A model generated the notes under the pieces. That model was not told where the DNA came from and made no database searches. It saw only the letters and a program-made list of their open reading frames with translations. Positions 40,356-49,359 of a stretch of DNA of 64,000 nucleotides are shown in pieces. The DNA is from Acidimicrobiia bacterium (GTDB lineage: Bacteria; Actinomycetota; Acidimicrobiia; ATN3; PSLF01), in the NCBI GenBank assembly GCA_040289475.1, contig PSLF01000007.1:36610-100609 (forward strand). The letters are read 5' to 3'. Position 1 is the stretch's first letter; every line of letters begins with the position of its first letter. A program made the translations under genes and the position numbers.

Positions 40356-41558
40356 ATGGTCGCTAAATTATCTAACCATCACCGGGTTTATTTGGACGAA
40401 GCATCCGACGCACCTCTGCTTGATGAGGTGAAAGCGGAGTTGTTGCGGTGGACGGATGCTGTCGGCGATCCCGCCCGACCCTACGCCGAGGGGCTGGAAG
40501 CAAGACGTGCGATTGAGCGAGCTCGTACCGAAGTAGCGGAACTTCTAGGGATCGCTCCTCGCAACATCACGTTTTGCTCGTCGGCCACCGAAGGACTTAA
40601 CTGGCTCGTTTATGCTGCGGGCCTTACTGGCTCAGCGCTAGTAGTCTCCAAGGTGGAGCACTCCGCAGTTACCAACACCGCTAGAAAACTCGCATCGGAG
40701 CTCGACCTCATTCTCGTCGAAGTTGGCGTGGACAGCTCCGGTCAAGTGATCCCGGACTCTCTCGAAGATGCCATGGCCGAGGCTGCATCTAAAGCATACG
40801 GAGGGAGGCCATCTCGCGCCTCCATCTTCTGCTTCATACAACACGCCAACCATGAACTGGGGACCTTACAACCCCTGCCGGAGCTAGTGGAAGTCGCTCG
40901 ACGCTACGGGGGGCGCATAATCTCCGATGCCGCACAGACTGCAGGCAGAGTGCCCATCGATTTCAAACGACTAGGCGTCGTCGCGCTCGTCGTTTCGGCC
41001 CACAAGTTCGGAGGGCCAAAAGGCGCTGCTGCAGTTGCGCTCGCCCCAGGATTTAGGCCACGCCCACTTCTTTACGGAGCGGCTCAGGAGAGGGGAAGGC
41101 GGGCCGGCACAGAAGATGTTGCTGCGCTGTCAGCCTTTGGGGTGGCCTGCAGAAGTGTCGCCGAGGACCTGGAGAAAGAAGCCCAGCGCCAGCGACGAAT
41201 TACCGAATATCTCGCCCAGGAGACAATTCGAGCCCTTCCAGGGACGAGGGTTCTCGGTCATCCAACTCAGAGAGTTCCTCACATTATCTCGCTGGAACTG
41301 TCTGGGGTACAGGGAGAGGCGGTTGTGCTTGCCTTGGACAAACAGGGGTTCGCAGTACATTCGGGATCCGCATGCGCTGCGGAAGCTTTCGAGCCTTCGC
41401 CCATTTTGGCTGCCGTCGGCGCGGATAGCCGGCGGAACCTTAGGATCTCCATAGGACGCTCTACCGAGCCACGGGACATCGATAACTTCGTGTCAGCTCT
41501 CAGGGTCGAAGTCGGGCGCCTTCAAGCATTGTCGAAAGATCACGGTGCCTCTTCATGA
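40356..41558 (+). CDS. Cysteine desulfurase (NifS/IscS-like)
   Basis: PLP enzyme that moves sulfur from cysteine to an acceptor for iron-sulfur clusters or tRNA thiolation. 400 residues: VYLDEASDAPL at the N-terminus (most homologues have LDNAATTP), FCSSATEGLNWLV, HANHELGTLQPL, ISDAAQTAGRVPIDF, PLP-lysine in SAHKFGGPKGAAAV near residue 217, and the catalytic Cys in GSACAAEAFEPS near 339 on a short loop of the IscS/NifS type. It starts 67 bp from the divergent mrp gene, which supports a role in cluster assembly. Its stop overlaps the next gene by ATGA. Confidence 0.88.
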   Translation: MVAKLSNHHRVYLDEASDAPLLDEVKAELLRWTDAVGDPARPYAEGLEARRAIERARTEVAELLGIAPRNITFCSSATEGLNWLVYAAGLTGSALVVSKVEHSAVTNTARKLASELDLILVEVGVDSSGQVIPDSLEDAMAEAASKAYGGRPSRASIFCFIQHANHELGTLQPLPELVEVARRYGGRIISDAAQTAGRVPIDFKRLGVVALVVSAHKFGGPKGAAAVALAPGFRPRPLLYGAAQERGRRAGTEDVAALSAFGVACRSVAEDLEKEAQRQRRITEYLAQETIRALPGTRVLGHPTQRVPHIISLELSGVQGEAVVLALDKQGFAVHSGSACAAEAFEPSPILAAVGADSRRNLRISIGRSTEPRDIDNFVSALRVEVGRLQALSKDHGASS

Positions 41559-43795
41559 AAGTACGATCCGGAGCCTGCACCAACGTGCAAGAAAAGTCAG
41601 GACAACATCTAAAAGAAGATCCCCCGCCTAGCGTGGGTCGTCTCATAGTGATAATTCTCGGAATTGTCGAGCTCACCCTTGTGATCACATCGATAGCGCT
41701 CGAGTCGAGCGAGGCGGGCCCGACCCCTCCGAGCATCGCATCGGCCATATCTTTTGCCATGCTGCTTGCAGTTCCTGGTGTGTTGGCTCTTTTGAGAGCA
41801 GGCCGATTCGCCCCTTTTCCCGACGACTCTCCAGAGGACAGGCGCGCGTGGTTTCTCACGGGTGTGCTGCTACTGTCGATAGCTGCGAACCTCGGCGCCT
41901 ACCGGGTGGGACTCGTTTTGGACCTCGGCATTCTCGCTCTCACTATTTCGGCCACACTGTTTGCCTGCAGCGTCACGCTCGCGGCGATCATTGCTTTTCA
42001 AATAATCCGGCGTAACGCCTCGGGTCTCGAAATCCTCGTCGACTTTCTCGACATCTTTGTGTATGCCTTCGCTGCGATGGGCCTTTTAGAGGCCCTGGGG
42101 GGAGCGGGCTTAGACTTTTCCCCAGAAGCTCTGGGAACCCGAGCTTGGATCGTAGTGGGGAGCATTCTGCTCGGGATTTATCTCGTAACCCGTGTTTACG
42201 ATTACCGTGGCTTTCCGTTCACCAACCACGTACTCGTACCGGTTGTTTGCACAACTTTGGGTTACTCTGTCTACTCCGCCCTTCTTTTCAGGTTTCCTTC
42301 GCTTCCCTACTGGCCTGACCCCGTACTGAGAGCACTAGCAAGCGGGACTGTGATTCTGATCCCTCTCCTAGGAAGGACTCGACGACTTCAAGCCCAAATT
42401 CCTCAACATCGCTACCGGTACTACAGGCTTTCACTGGGGTTTTTAGGTGCCGTCCTAGCTGCTTTGGCGATCGAGCTGGTAGTCGAGGGAGCCAGCGGTG
42501 TGGCTGGTACGCTGCAAGCTTTAGTGATCGTTATCACCGGTTTGATACTCGGCCGCCAATACCTGAGCTATCTCCATGGAAAAGAGATTTTCGAAAAGGC
42601 CCGTGTCTCTTTGGAACGGTACACGAAGCTCGTCGAAGAGGTGCCCGACCCGATTGTCGAGCTTGACGCAGACGGAGTGGTCACCCTAGTTAACTCAGCA
42701 TTTTGTGAACGCTTCAAGATCGAAAGAGATCAGATCATAGGCCGTCGCTTGCCCGACCTCGTCTCCCGCTCTCCTTTCACCTTGGATATCGGGCCCGAGG
42801 CCAAAACAACCAGGCAAGGGGAAAAAGACGTCTCGCACAGCGAGGCAACCCATGTTATAAAAGTCACGCTAGTCACCCCCGCAGGAAAAAGGATCTTCCA
42901 GGGCACGGGAAGACAAGCCAACTCGCACAAACTCCAGCTGATCCTGCGCGATGTCACAGACCGCGTCGAGCTCGACCGCCGCATCGCCAAGTTGTCACAG
43001 CAACTCGCCGAGATAGACCGTTCTCGCTCCGAGCTTTTAATCAAGCTTATTTGGATCTTCGAAGAAGAACGGCGAAAGATGGCAAAAGCACTCGTTGGAG
43101 GACCTGCAAAAGACATAGAGTCGGCAGCGCAAGCACTAGAGACAGTAGTTTTAGAACAACGGGAAGACTCCACCGAAAACACTGATTCAGACTCAGTGGC
43201 TTCAGGCGAGGGTAAAGCGAGCCTACAGCTTGAAAACTCTTTGGTTCGCGCTAGAACACTGCTCGGCAAAGCAGTCCAAGACTTGAGACGAGCAGTCGAC
43301 GATTTGAGGCCGACAGTGCTCGAGCAGAAAGGGCTTGAAGCCGCCACCCGATTGCTTGCCCATGAGATTTTGAAGGGATCGGTTTCTCAAGTACGAATCG
43401 ACTGGAGGGCCGAGCCGTGCATCAGTCCTGGGCAGGAAAACCTCCTTTACTCCGCATTGCGCGACCTTTTCCTAGAACTCAAGGGAGCCACTGGACTGTC
43501 CGCGGTATCAATAAAAGTGTCGGGGTTCGGTGCCAATGGCCTTTGCATCGACCTTAGGTTTGAGTCGGACTCCCGAACGCCGTTTCCGGGCTGGTCGCCT
43601 CCCATGCAAGAAACTTACGAGCCCGAAGGGATGGAAGGCGAGCTCGTTGCCGTTATTTCCCCCGCTGAAAAGATCGAGGCCATCGGCGGTACCTTCGAGG
43701 CGAGTCGCTCTCCGGACGGCGCTCTAGAAGTTTCGATAAAAGTGCCGGGAATTCCTCATCGGCCAGCCAGCCGACCCACCCGCGAATCGGCTTGA
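41555..43795 (+). CDS. Membrane PAS protein with degenerate histidine kinase domain
   Basis: 746 residues. About nine or ten membrane segments fill residues 28-350. A PAS domain (about 365-480) begins LVEEVPDPIVELDADGVVTLVNSAF. A HisKA_3-type helix follows, but where active kinases have ARDLHDG this protein reads AKALVGG, so the phosphoacceptor His is Val514. The ATP-binding domain also lacks clear N- and G-boxes. It is therefore probably a signalling pseudokinase. DDLRPTVLEQKGLEAATRLLA is a recognisable NarX/DesK-type remnant. It is coupled by ATGA to cysteine desulfurase, and its 3' end overlaps the convergent TetR gene by 40 nt. Confidence 0.75.
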   Translation: MKVRSGACTNVQEKSGQHLKEDPPPSVGRLIVIILGIVELTLVITSIALESSEAGPTPPSIASAISFAMLLAVPGVLALLRAGRFAPFPDDSPEDRRAWFLTGVLLLSIAANLGAYRVGLVLDLGILALTISATLFACSVTLAAIIAFQIIRRNASGLEILVDFLDIFVYAFAAMGLLEALGGAGLDFSPEALGTRAWIVVGSILLGIYLVTRVYDYRGFPFTNHVLVPVVCTTLGYSVYSALLFRFPSLPYWPDPVLRALASGTVILIPLLGRTRRLQAQIPQHRYRYYRLSLGFLGAVLAALAIELVVEGASGVAGTLQALVIVITGLILGRQYLSYLHGKEIFEKARVSLERYTKLVEEVPDPIVELDADGVVTLVNSAFCERFKIERDQIIGRRLPDLVSRSPFTLDIGPEAKTTRQGEKDVSHSEATHVIKVTLVTPAGKRIFQGTGRQANSHKLQLILRDVTDRVELDRRIAKLSQQLAEIDRSRSELLIKLIWIFEEERRKMAKALVGGPAKDIESAAQALETVVLEQREDSTENTDSDSVASGEGKASLQLENSLVRARTLLGKAVQDLRRAVDDLRPTVLEQKGLEAATRLLAHEILKGSVSQVRIDWRAEPCISPGQENLLYSALRDLFLELKGATGLSAVSIKVSGFGANGLCIDLRFESDSRTPFPGWSPPMQETYEPEGMEGELVAVISPAEKIEAIGGTFEASRSPDGALEVSIKVPGIPHRPASRPTRESA

Positions 43796-44472
43796 GATTT
43801 GCATCGTTGCATCAAATCTTCCAACCCTCCAACTAGCATAGAGGCGGCTACCCTCGCCACGTGCTCGGGATCTTCACCCTTCTCAAGGATGAGATGGCGG
43901 CCAGCGAGCTCGGCTATGCCGACGATGCAAGTCGCAGCGACCTTTCTGTCGGGAGTCGGAAGGCCTGTTCCGGCACGGGCAATGAATTTTGCGATCCTCT
44001 CGATCACTCCGTTTCTCAATGCCTCTAGGTTCTCTCGAATTTCTTCTTCCTCGAACGCCTCTGATTGAAGTAGTTGGAAGGCGTCTGCGTAACGGGATAT
44101 GAACTCAAAGTACGCAAGAAAACCTCTCTTAGCCGCCTCGTAGGGATCAGCGCCGCCCTCAACGCCAACCCACACGCGAGAAAGTAGGCGGTCAGCGGCG
44201 TCCTCCATGATCTCTAAGTAAAGGTCTTTTTTGGAGCTGAAGTGTCTATAGATGACGGGTTTGGTGACGCCCGCACGCGCGGCTACTTCCGCCATCGAAG
44301 CCCCCCTGTATCCCCGCTCTGCGAACACCTCCACCGCTACGGCCTGGAGCTGTTTGCGGCGCTCTGAAGCAGGCATTCGTTTCTGTCTCTTCTTTTCCGA
44401 ATGGATATCGCTCGAGTTATCCGAATGGATATCGCCCGAGCCGCTTCTCCCCGGGCAGCTTTCCACCTTCAT
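43756..44472 (-). CDS. TetR-family transcriptional regulator
   Basis: 238 residues. The helix-turn-helix domain (about 38-95) reads AVEVFAERGYRGASMAEVAARAGVT and KPVIYRHFSSKKDLYLEIM, a clear TetR pattern. The ligand domain is all-helical, with KRGFLAYFEFISRYADAFQLL. The N-terminal ~32 residues are unusual and include an eight-residue duplication encoded by a 24-bp tandem repeat. ATG 44376 (MPASERRKQ) is an alternative start that would leave the duplication in the 5' region. It is convergent and overlapping with the pseudokinase gene. Target genes are unknown. Confidence 0.85.
   Translation of the reverse strand: MKVESCPGRSGSGDIHSDNSSDIHSEKKRQKRMPASERRKQLQAVAVEVFAERGYRGASMAEVAARAGVTKPVIYRHFSSKKDLYLEIMEDAADRLLSRVWVGVEGGADPYEAAKRGFLAYFEFISRYADAFQLLQSEAFEEEEIRENLEALRNGVIERIAKFIARAGTGLPTPDRKVAATCIVGIAELAGRHLILEKGEDPEHVARVAASMLVGGLEDLMQRCKSQADSRVGRLAGR
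44396..44443. repeat. 24-bp tandem repeat at the 5' end of the TetR gene
   Basis: Two copies of a 24-bp unit (44396-44419 and 44420-44443). The first 16 bp, TCCGAATGGATATCGC, are identical, and 20 of 24 match overall. Each holds the palindrome GATATC. Translated, it gives DIHSDNSS/DIHSEKKR; untranslated, it would be a direct-repeat operator. Confidence 0.85.
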
Positions 44473-44527
44473 AGCTTTTCGAACCTCGCATCGATCCAGA
44501 CCGAATGTACAGCTCTAGTCAGTACCA

Positions 44528-46237
44528 CTACTTGCCCCGGACTCGTCCTAAAACCTCTTCCCGAAACTCTTCAGGGTGCTCTATTGGACCGAGCCTTTCG
44601 CCGCCGTGGAACACATATCCGACCGGCTTGCCCCTAAAAGTTACGTCTCGGATCCGTAAAGTCGACTCGTCTGTTGGATCTATTGTTCCAAGGGCCACGG
44701 CGGGGCTAAAGAGCTCGAGGACTGCAATTCTCAGCCTCGAGGCTGCAGGGTTGTCTCTGGATCCAATGACAACCGCTTCGGTGATACCCCCAAGATGCAC
44801 ATCACAAGCAAGCGCTACCTGCGCAGCTATCGGTCCCAACTCATCCAAGCGAGAGGTGAAGCGCCACAATGCAGCTGCCGCAACCTCCTTGAAGTGATCG
44901 TTGTGAGTAAGTGCCCCGAGCTTGTAAAAAAGCATCGCAACCCGGCCATTTTCGACTGCTGATTTCTTTCGAAACTTTAGGTGCCCTATGTCGTCCTCTT
45001 CGGGTGTTCTGTCATAGAATCCGCCTTGTGGATCCTCGTATAGAGCCTCTATCAATCCGCCGAGCTCCACCGCCCGTTGCAGATGCAGTGGGTGACCCCC
45101 AACTTCGTAAATTCTAAGCAAAAGATCGAGCATGGACAGCTGGTCGGCCAAGAAACCAAATTTTCTCTCGGCCAGTAGAGGCTCTAGGCGATGCGCCATC
45201 CCTGAATTGGGGTCATAACATTCACGCCACAGAAGCTCGCCAGCTGACAGGGCGCGCCTTCCAAGCTCCCTCTCGCCGGTGACCAGAGCCGCGTCGATCA
45301 AAGCACGTGCCATGGCTGCACAAGGCGCAACGTAGATCTTGGCGAGTGCGCGCGGTCTGGCAGCGTGGCCTCTCCTACCCTTGACGTAATAGTCTGCATC
45401 GGGAAGCTGGCCCGCAAAAAAGCCCCCCGTTCTTTCGTCCAGCAGAGTCGAGGAGACCCATCTGCATGTCTGGCGCAGGATAATGTCGAACTGCGCTCCG
45501 TTGTACAGCTTTGTGGCCACAGCGTAAGCTTCGATGGCGCCTGCGTTGTCGGCGCATGTCTTCGAAAGCTCGAGGTCCGAAAAGTCGGGCTTTGAGACAT
45601 GGTGGAAAAAGCCACCGTCCACTTTGTCAAACAGGGGGGAGGACGCCCAGGACGTAAGAAGCTTGCGGATTGCTCCGCTGTACACCTCCGACCCGGTCCT
45701 CCAGTAGCGAAGATGAAGAAGGTGAACAGCGTCAGGGGCGAGTTTGAGAGAAAGCTCCGACTCGACCCAGCGAAGAATCGACTCCTCGACGCGGCGAACA
45801 GCTCCCGGAGTTATGGGATTCTGAGGCTCGCTCGCCAGCAACGCCCTGCGCTCTCGCTCGGCAACCTCTCGCTCTATTTGCGCTTTGTTATCTCTGTAAT
45901 AGAGAACGACTCTTTCGATAGCACTGAGTAGCTGCGCTGCGTCCAAAAAGCCAGCAGCAGTGAGCAGGTGTCCGTCGGGAGTCAAAAACGCCGTCACGGG
46001 GGGGAGGCTGTGGGCATACCTAGAAACCAAGTCAGGACGGTCAAGCGCGTCGACGCGTATCGGAACCAGGTTTCCTTCTACAAATGTGACTACGCGAGAG
46101 TCTGAGTAGGTAGAGATATCCATGCGACGGCACGCATCGAACCAAGGCGAGACGATCGAAAGTAGCACCGGCACCTGACGGCGCCTGGCTTCTCTAAAAC
46201 TACTCGAAGACCATTCCCTCCAGCCGATATCAGCCAT
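44528..46237 (-). CDS. YyaL/DUF255-type protein with altered thioredoxin motif
   Basis: 569 residues. The N-terminal thioredoxin-like domain (DUF255) has WREWSSSSFREARRRQVPVLLSI and LVPIRVDALDRPDL. A six-hairpin (alpha/alpha)6 barrel follows, as in glycosidase/N-acylglucosamine epimerase-type folds, with ADNAGAIEAYAVATKLY, GGFFAGQLPDADYYVKGRRG and GGFYDRTPEE. The family motif usually reads TCHWCHVM; here it is WFDACRRM, so the first Cys is Phe and only Cys36 remains. Members are usually 640-700 residues, so this one is short. AAAGG precedes ATG 46237. Family function is poorly known. Confidence 0.75.
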   Translation of the reverse strand: MADIGWREWSSSSFREARRRQVPVLLSIVSPWFDACRRMDISTYSDSRVVTFVEGNLVPIRVDALDRPDLVSRYAHSLPPVTAFLTPDGHLLTAAGFLDAAQLLSAIERVVLYYRDNKAQIEREVAERERRALLASEPQNPITPGAVRRVEESILRWVESELSLKLAPDAVHLLHLRYWRTGSEVYSGAIRKLLTSWASSPLFDKVDGGFFHHVSKPDFSDLELSKTCADNAGAIEAYAVATKLYNGAQFDIILRQTCRWVSSTLLDERTGGFFAGQLPDADYYVKGRRGHAARPRALAKIYVAPCAAMARALIDAALVTGERELGRRALSAGELLWRECYDPNSGMAHRLEPLLAERKFGFLADQLSMLDLLLRIYEVGGHPLHLQRAVELGGLIEALYEDPQGGFYDRTPEEDDIGHLKFRKKSAVENGRVAMLFYKLGALTHNDHFKEVAAAALWRFTSRLDELGPIAAQVALACDVHLGGITEAVVIGSRDNPAASRLRIAVLELFSPAVALGTIDPTDESTLRIRDVTFRGKPVGYVFHGGERLGPIEHPEEFREEVLGRVRGK

Positions 46238-46509
46238 TGCGCCTTTAGCACCCCGATACCCAAGTTACTGCGATAAGCGCGAACCGAATGAGCGATAGTC
46301 TCGATAGTGCCACACCTCATAAAGCAGCGCTGTGGAAGTCCACCGAAAAACGCTGAATGTTGGACGCGCACTGTGCGTCAGTCGGCGAATCTCACTTCGC
46401 TGGAAAACTTTCATGCGACGACAACCGGTGTGGAGAGACGGAGTCCGTAAGGGGAAGAGCTTCGGCCTGAGCAACAGGCCAGCATTACATGGGTGGATGG
46501 AGGCAAGTT

Positions 46510-49263
46510 ATGGGAGCCGAACTACAGAAAGAGAGCGGTGCGACAGTAGATGTCGAGGAGCTGCACACGCCAGAGGGTAGTTACGCCTACATCCCCCTCC
46601 GAAGGCTCCTCGGTGCTGACGAGCTGGAGCGGCTTCCCTTCATAAAACGTGTCTTTGTTGAAAACGTGGCTAGGTCGATAGCTCTGGGTATTGCTGACCC
46701 CTCTGAATTAGAAGCGGTTCTTGCCGATCCCACAGACCCTCGAAGCGCCGACATGGAGTTCGGCTTTCGCCCTTCTCGTATCATCCTGCAGGACTTCACC
46801 GGAGTTCCCCTTGTAACTGATCTAGCAGCCATGAGGGACGAGGCGCGCCGGAAAGGTGAGGATCCGACGTCGGTAAACCCCTTGCTGCCCGTCGATCTTG
46901 TCATCGATCACTCGGTGCAGGTCGACTCATATGGTAGTCCCGAGGCCTTCGACGTCAACGTAACCCTTGAGATGGAACGCAACATAGAGCGGTACCGACT
47001 CCTGAAGTGGGCGCAAAACGCATTCTCGAACTTCAGAGTCGTTCCTCCTGGGAGCGGAATAGTTCATCAGGTCAACCTAGAGTATCTAGCCAGCGTAGTA
47101 GCCATCGACCGCTCGCCAGATCGAACATGGATCTTCCCCGACACTCTAGTCGGCACCGACTCTCACACAACGATGATCGGCGGAATCGGTGTTCTCGGAT
47201 GGGGCGTAGGAGGAATAGAGGCAGAGGCCGCAATGCTGGGCGAGGCAGTTGCCATGGTACCGATCACGGTGGTAGGGGTTCGCCTATATGGCTCACTAGG
47301 CAAGGGAGTAACCGCTACCGACTTGGTCCTCACCCTCACCGAGCTTTTGCGCAAGCACGGAGTAGTCGGGAAGTTCGTAGAGTTTTTCGGGCCGGGCCTG
47401 GCCCATCTGTCGGTCCCCGATCGAGCTACAGTAGCCAACATGGCCCCTGAGTACGGAGCTACGACGGGATTCTTTCCAGTTGACGCGAGAACCATCGACT
47501 ACCTGCGTCTAACTGGGCGAAACGAAGCCCTCGTGAACCGGGTTGTACAGTACTGCGCAGCCCAAAGCCTCTTGGCGGCGGGGGGGGAGAGAGAGGGTGC
47601 CTCCGACATGTCTTTCTCCGGAGACGCCGGTGACAGGATCGCCTACGACGAAATCCTCGAGTTGAACCTAGGTTCAGTCGAACCCTCACTAGCCGGGCCG
47701 AAGCGACCTCAAGACCGCACCACTCCTGCTGGCCTAAAGACAGTGTTTCGCAAGGCACTCGGACAAACGGCTTGGGTAGAGGATAAACGAACTGTCGAGG
47801 TGTCAATAGACGGCGAGAAAGTCTCGCTCAGTGACGGATCGGTTGTGATCGCAGCAATCACGAGTTGTACCAACACCTCCAACCCCGAAGTTATGATGGC
47901 CGCCGGCGCCCTAGCCAAAGCCGCTGTAGAAAGAGGGCTTGGCGTGCCACCTATTGTCAAGACTTCGCTCGCTCCTGGCTCTGCAGTAGTTGTCGACTAC
48001 CTGGAACGAGCTGGGGTTCTGGCACCACTGGAAAAGCTCGGTTTCTTTATCGTGGGGTTTGGGTGTACGACGTGCATCGGAAACTCGGGGCCTCTTCGCC
48101 CCGAGGTGGCCGAAGCCATCGATCGTGCCAAGTTGGTCTGCGCAGCCGTGCTCTCTGGAAATCGAAACTTCGAGGGTCGGATACACCCACAGGTTCGACT
48201 AGCCTTTTTGGCTTCGCCTCCGCTCGTAGTCGCATACGCAATCGCCGGAACAGTAGACATCGACCTCACCTCAGAGCCCCTCGGTATAGACCCGGAAGGA
48301 CAGCCTGTCTACCTTTCTGATATCTGGCCCGACACTGACAGGGTGTCCGAGCTCGTCAGAGAAAGCGTGGACCCAGAAGAGTTCCGTACAAGGTATTCAC
48401 GAATCTTTGAAGGCCCCCCGCGCTGGCGAGAGATCGACGCTCCAGAAGAGCCCATTTTTTCTTGGGATCCGAGCTCGACATACATCCTGCGCCCCCCTTT
48501 CGTCGACGATCTTCCACCCGAGCCGCCACACCTCACTGACATAAAAGGAGCACGGGCCCTACTGGTCTTGGGAGACTCCGTCACCACAGACCATATTTCT
48601 CCAGCAGGATCCATACCTCCTGACTCGCCCGCCGGACGCTGGCTTGCTGAGCGGGAAGTCTCCCCAGCCGACCTGCACTCCTATGGAGCACGGCGTGGAA
48701 ATTTCGAAGTTATGATGAGGGGAACTTTTGCAAATCCGAGAATTCGTAATCGAATTCTAGACACTGTCCCCACTAGCGCAGGAAAGGAAGGGGGGCTCAC
48801 GCTTCACTTTCCCGACAAGACTGAGATGTCGGTGTTCGAGGCTGCGATGCTCTACAAAACCGAAGGGGTGCCGCTAGTAGTCCTGGCGGGCAAGGAGTAC
48901 GGATCGGGGTCTTCGAGAGATTGGGCTGCGAAAGGTACCGCGCTGCTCGGGATCCGAGCAGTGATCGCAGAAAGCTTCGAGAGAATCCACCGATCCAACC
49001 TAGTTCAGATGGGCGTCCTACCCTTGCAGCTGCCCCCTAGTAGCACCGTGGAATCCCTCGGGATAACAGGCGAGGAGGTGTTTACGGTATCAGGCATTGC
49101 GTCTGGGATGAAGCCCCGCCAGCAGCTTACAGTGGTTGCCGAGAGACAAGAGGGAACCAAACTCGAATTTCCCGTTACCGCCCGGATCGACTCGCACACA
49201 GAGCTGGAGTACTACCGCCACGGCGGGATTCTTCCCATGGTTTTACGAAAGCTTTTGGGCTGA
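46510..49263 (+). CDS. acnA: Aconitate hydratase A
   Basis: Citrate-isocitrate isomerase of the citric acid cycle, also potentially an RNA-binding regulator when its cluster is lost. 917 residues: FRPSRIILQDFTGVPLVTDLA and VIDHSVQVD at the N-terminus; the [4Fe-4S] ligands in ITSCTNTSNP (Cys near residue 452) and GFGCTTCIGNSGPL (two Cys near 518-521); swivel domain with SVTTDHISPAG and YGSGSSRDWAAKG. The frame opens at 46489, but ATG 46510 is preceded by GGAGG at 6 nt. It appears monocistronic, with 272 bp of leader region upstream that includes the divergent DUF255 gene's start. Confidence 0.96.
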   Translation: MGAELQKESGATVDVEELHTPEGSYAYIPLRRLLGADELERLPFIKRVFVENVARSIALGIADPSELEAVLADPTDPRSADMEFGFRPSRIILQDFTGVPLVTDLAAMRDEARRKGEDPTSVNPLLPVDLVIDHSVQVDSYGSPEAFDVNVTLEMERNIERYRLLKWAQNAFSNFRVVPPGSGIVHQVNLEYLASVVAIDRSPDRTWIFPDTLVGTDSHTTMIGGIGVLGWGVGGIEAEAAMLGEAVAMVPITVVGVRLYGSLGKGVTATDLVLTLTELLRKHGVVGKFVEFFGPGLAHLSVPDRATVANMAPEYGATTGFFPVDARTIDYLRLTGRNEALVNRVVQYCAAQSLLAAGGEREGASDMSFSGDAGDRIAYDEILELNLGSVEPSLAGPKRPQDRTTPAGLKTVFRKALGQTAWVEDKRTVEVSIDGEKVSLSDGSVVIAAITSCTNTSNPEVMMAAGALAKAAVERGLGVPPIVKTSLAPGSAVVVDYLERAGVLAPLEKLGFFIVGFGCTTCIGNSGPLRPEVAEAIDRAKLVCAAVLSGNRNFEGRIHPQVRLAFLASPPLVVAYAIAGTVDIDLTSEPLGIDPEGQPVYLSDIWPDTDRVSELVRESVDPEEFRTRYSRIFEGPPRWREIDAPEEPIFSWDPSSTYILRPPFVDDLPPEPPHLTDIKGARALLVLGDSVTTDHISPAGSIPPDSPAGRWLAEREVSPADLHSYGARRGNFEVMMRGTFANPRIRNRILDTVPTSAGKEGGLTLHFPDKTEMSVFEAAMLYKTEGVPLVVLAGKEYGSGSSRDWAAKGTALLGIRAVIAESFERIHRSNLVQMGVLPLQLPPSSTVESLGITGEEVFTVSGIASGMKPRQQLTVVAERQEGTKLEFPVTARIDSHTELEYYRHGGILPMVLRKLLG

Positions 49264-49359
49264 TATGGCGCACGGTCGCTCGGTGGGTTGTTAGGCGGGC
49301 CGGACGCTAGACCACTCGAGACTACACTTCCCAATCCTCATCCTTGACACGCAGCTCGA

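Noticed and set aside
45599..45931. Plus-strand 110-codon frame
   Set aside because: It is antisense within the DUF255 gene, which has clear family motifs on the other strand.
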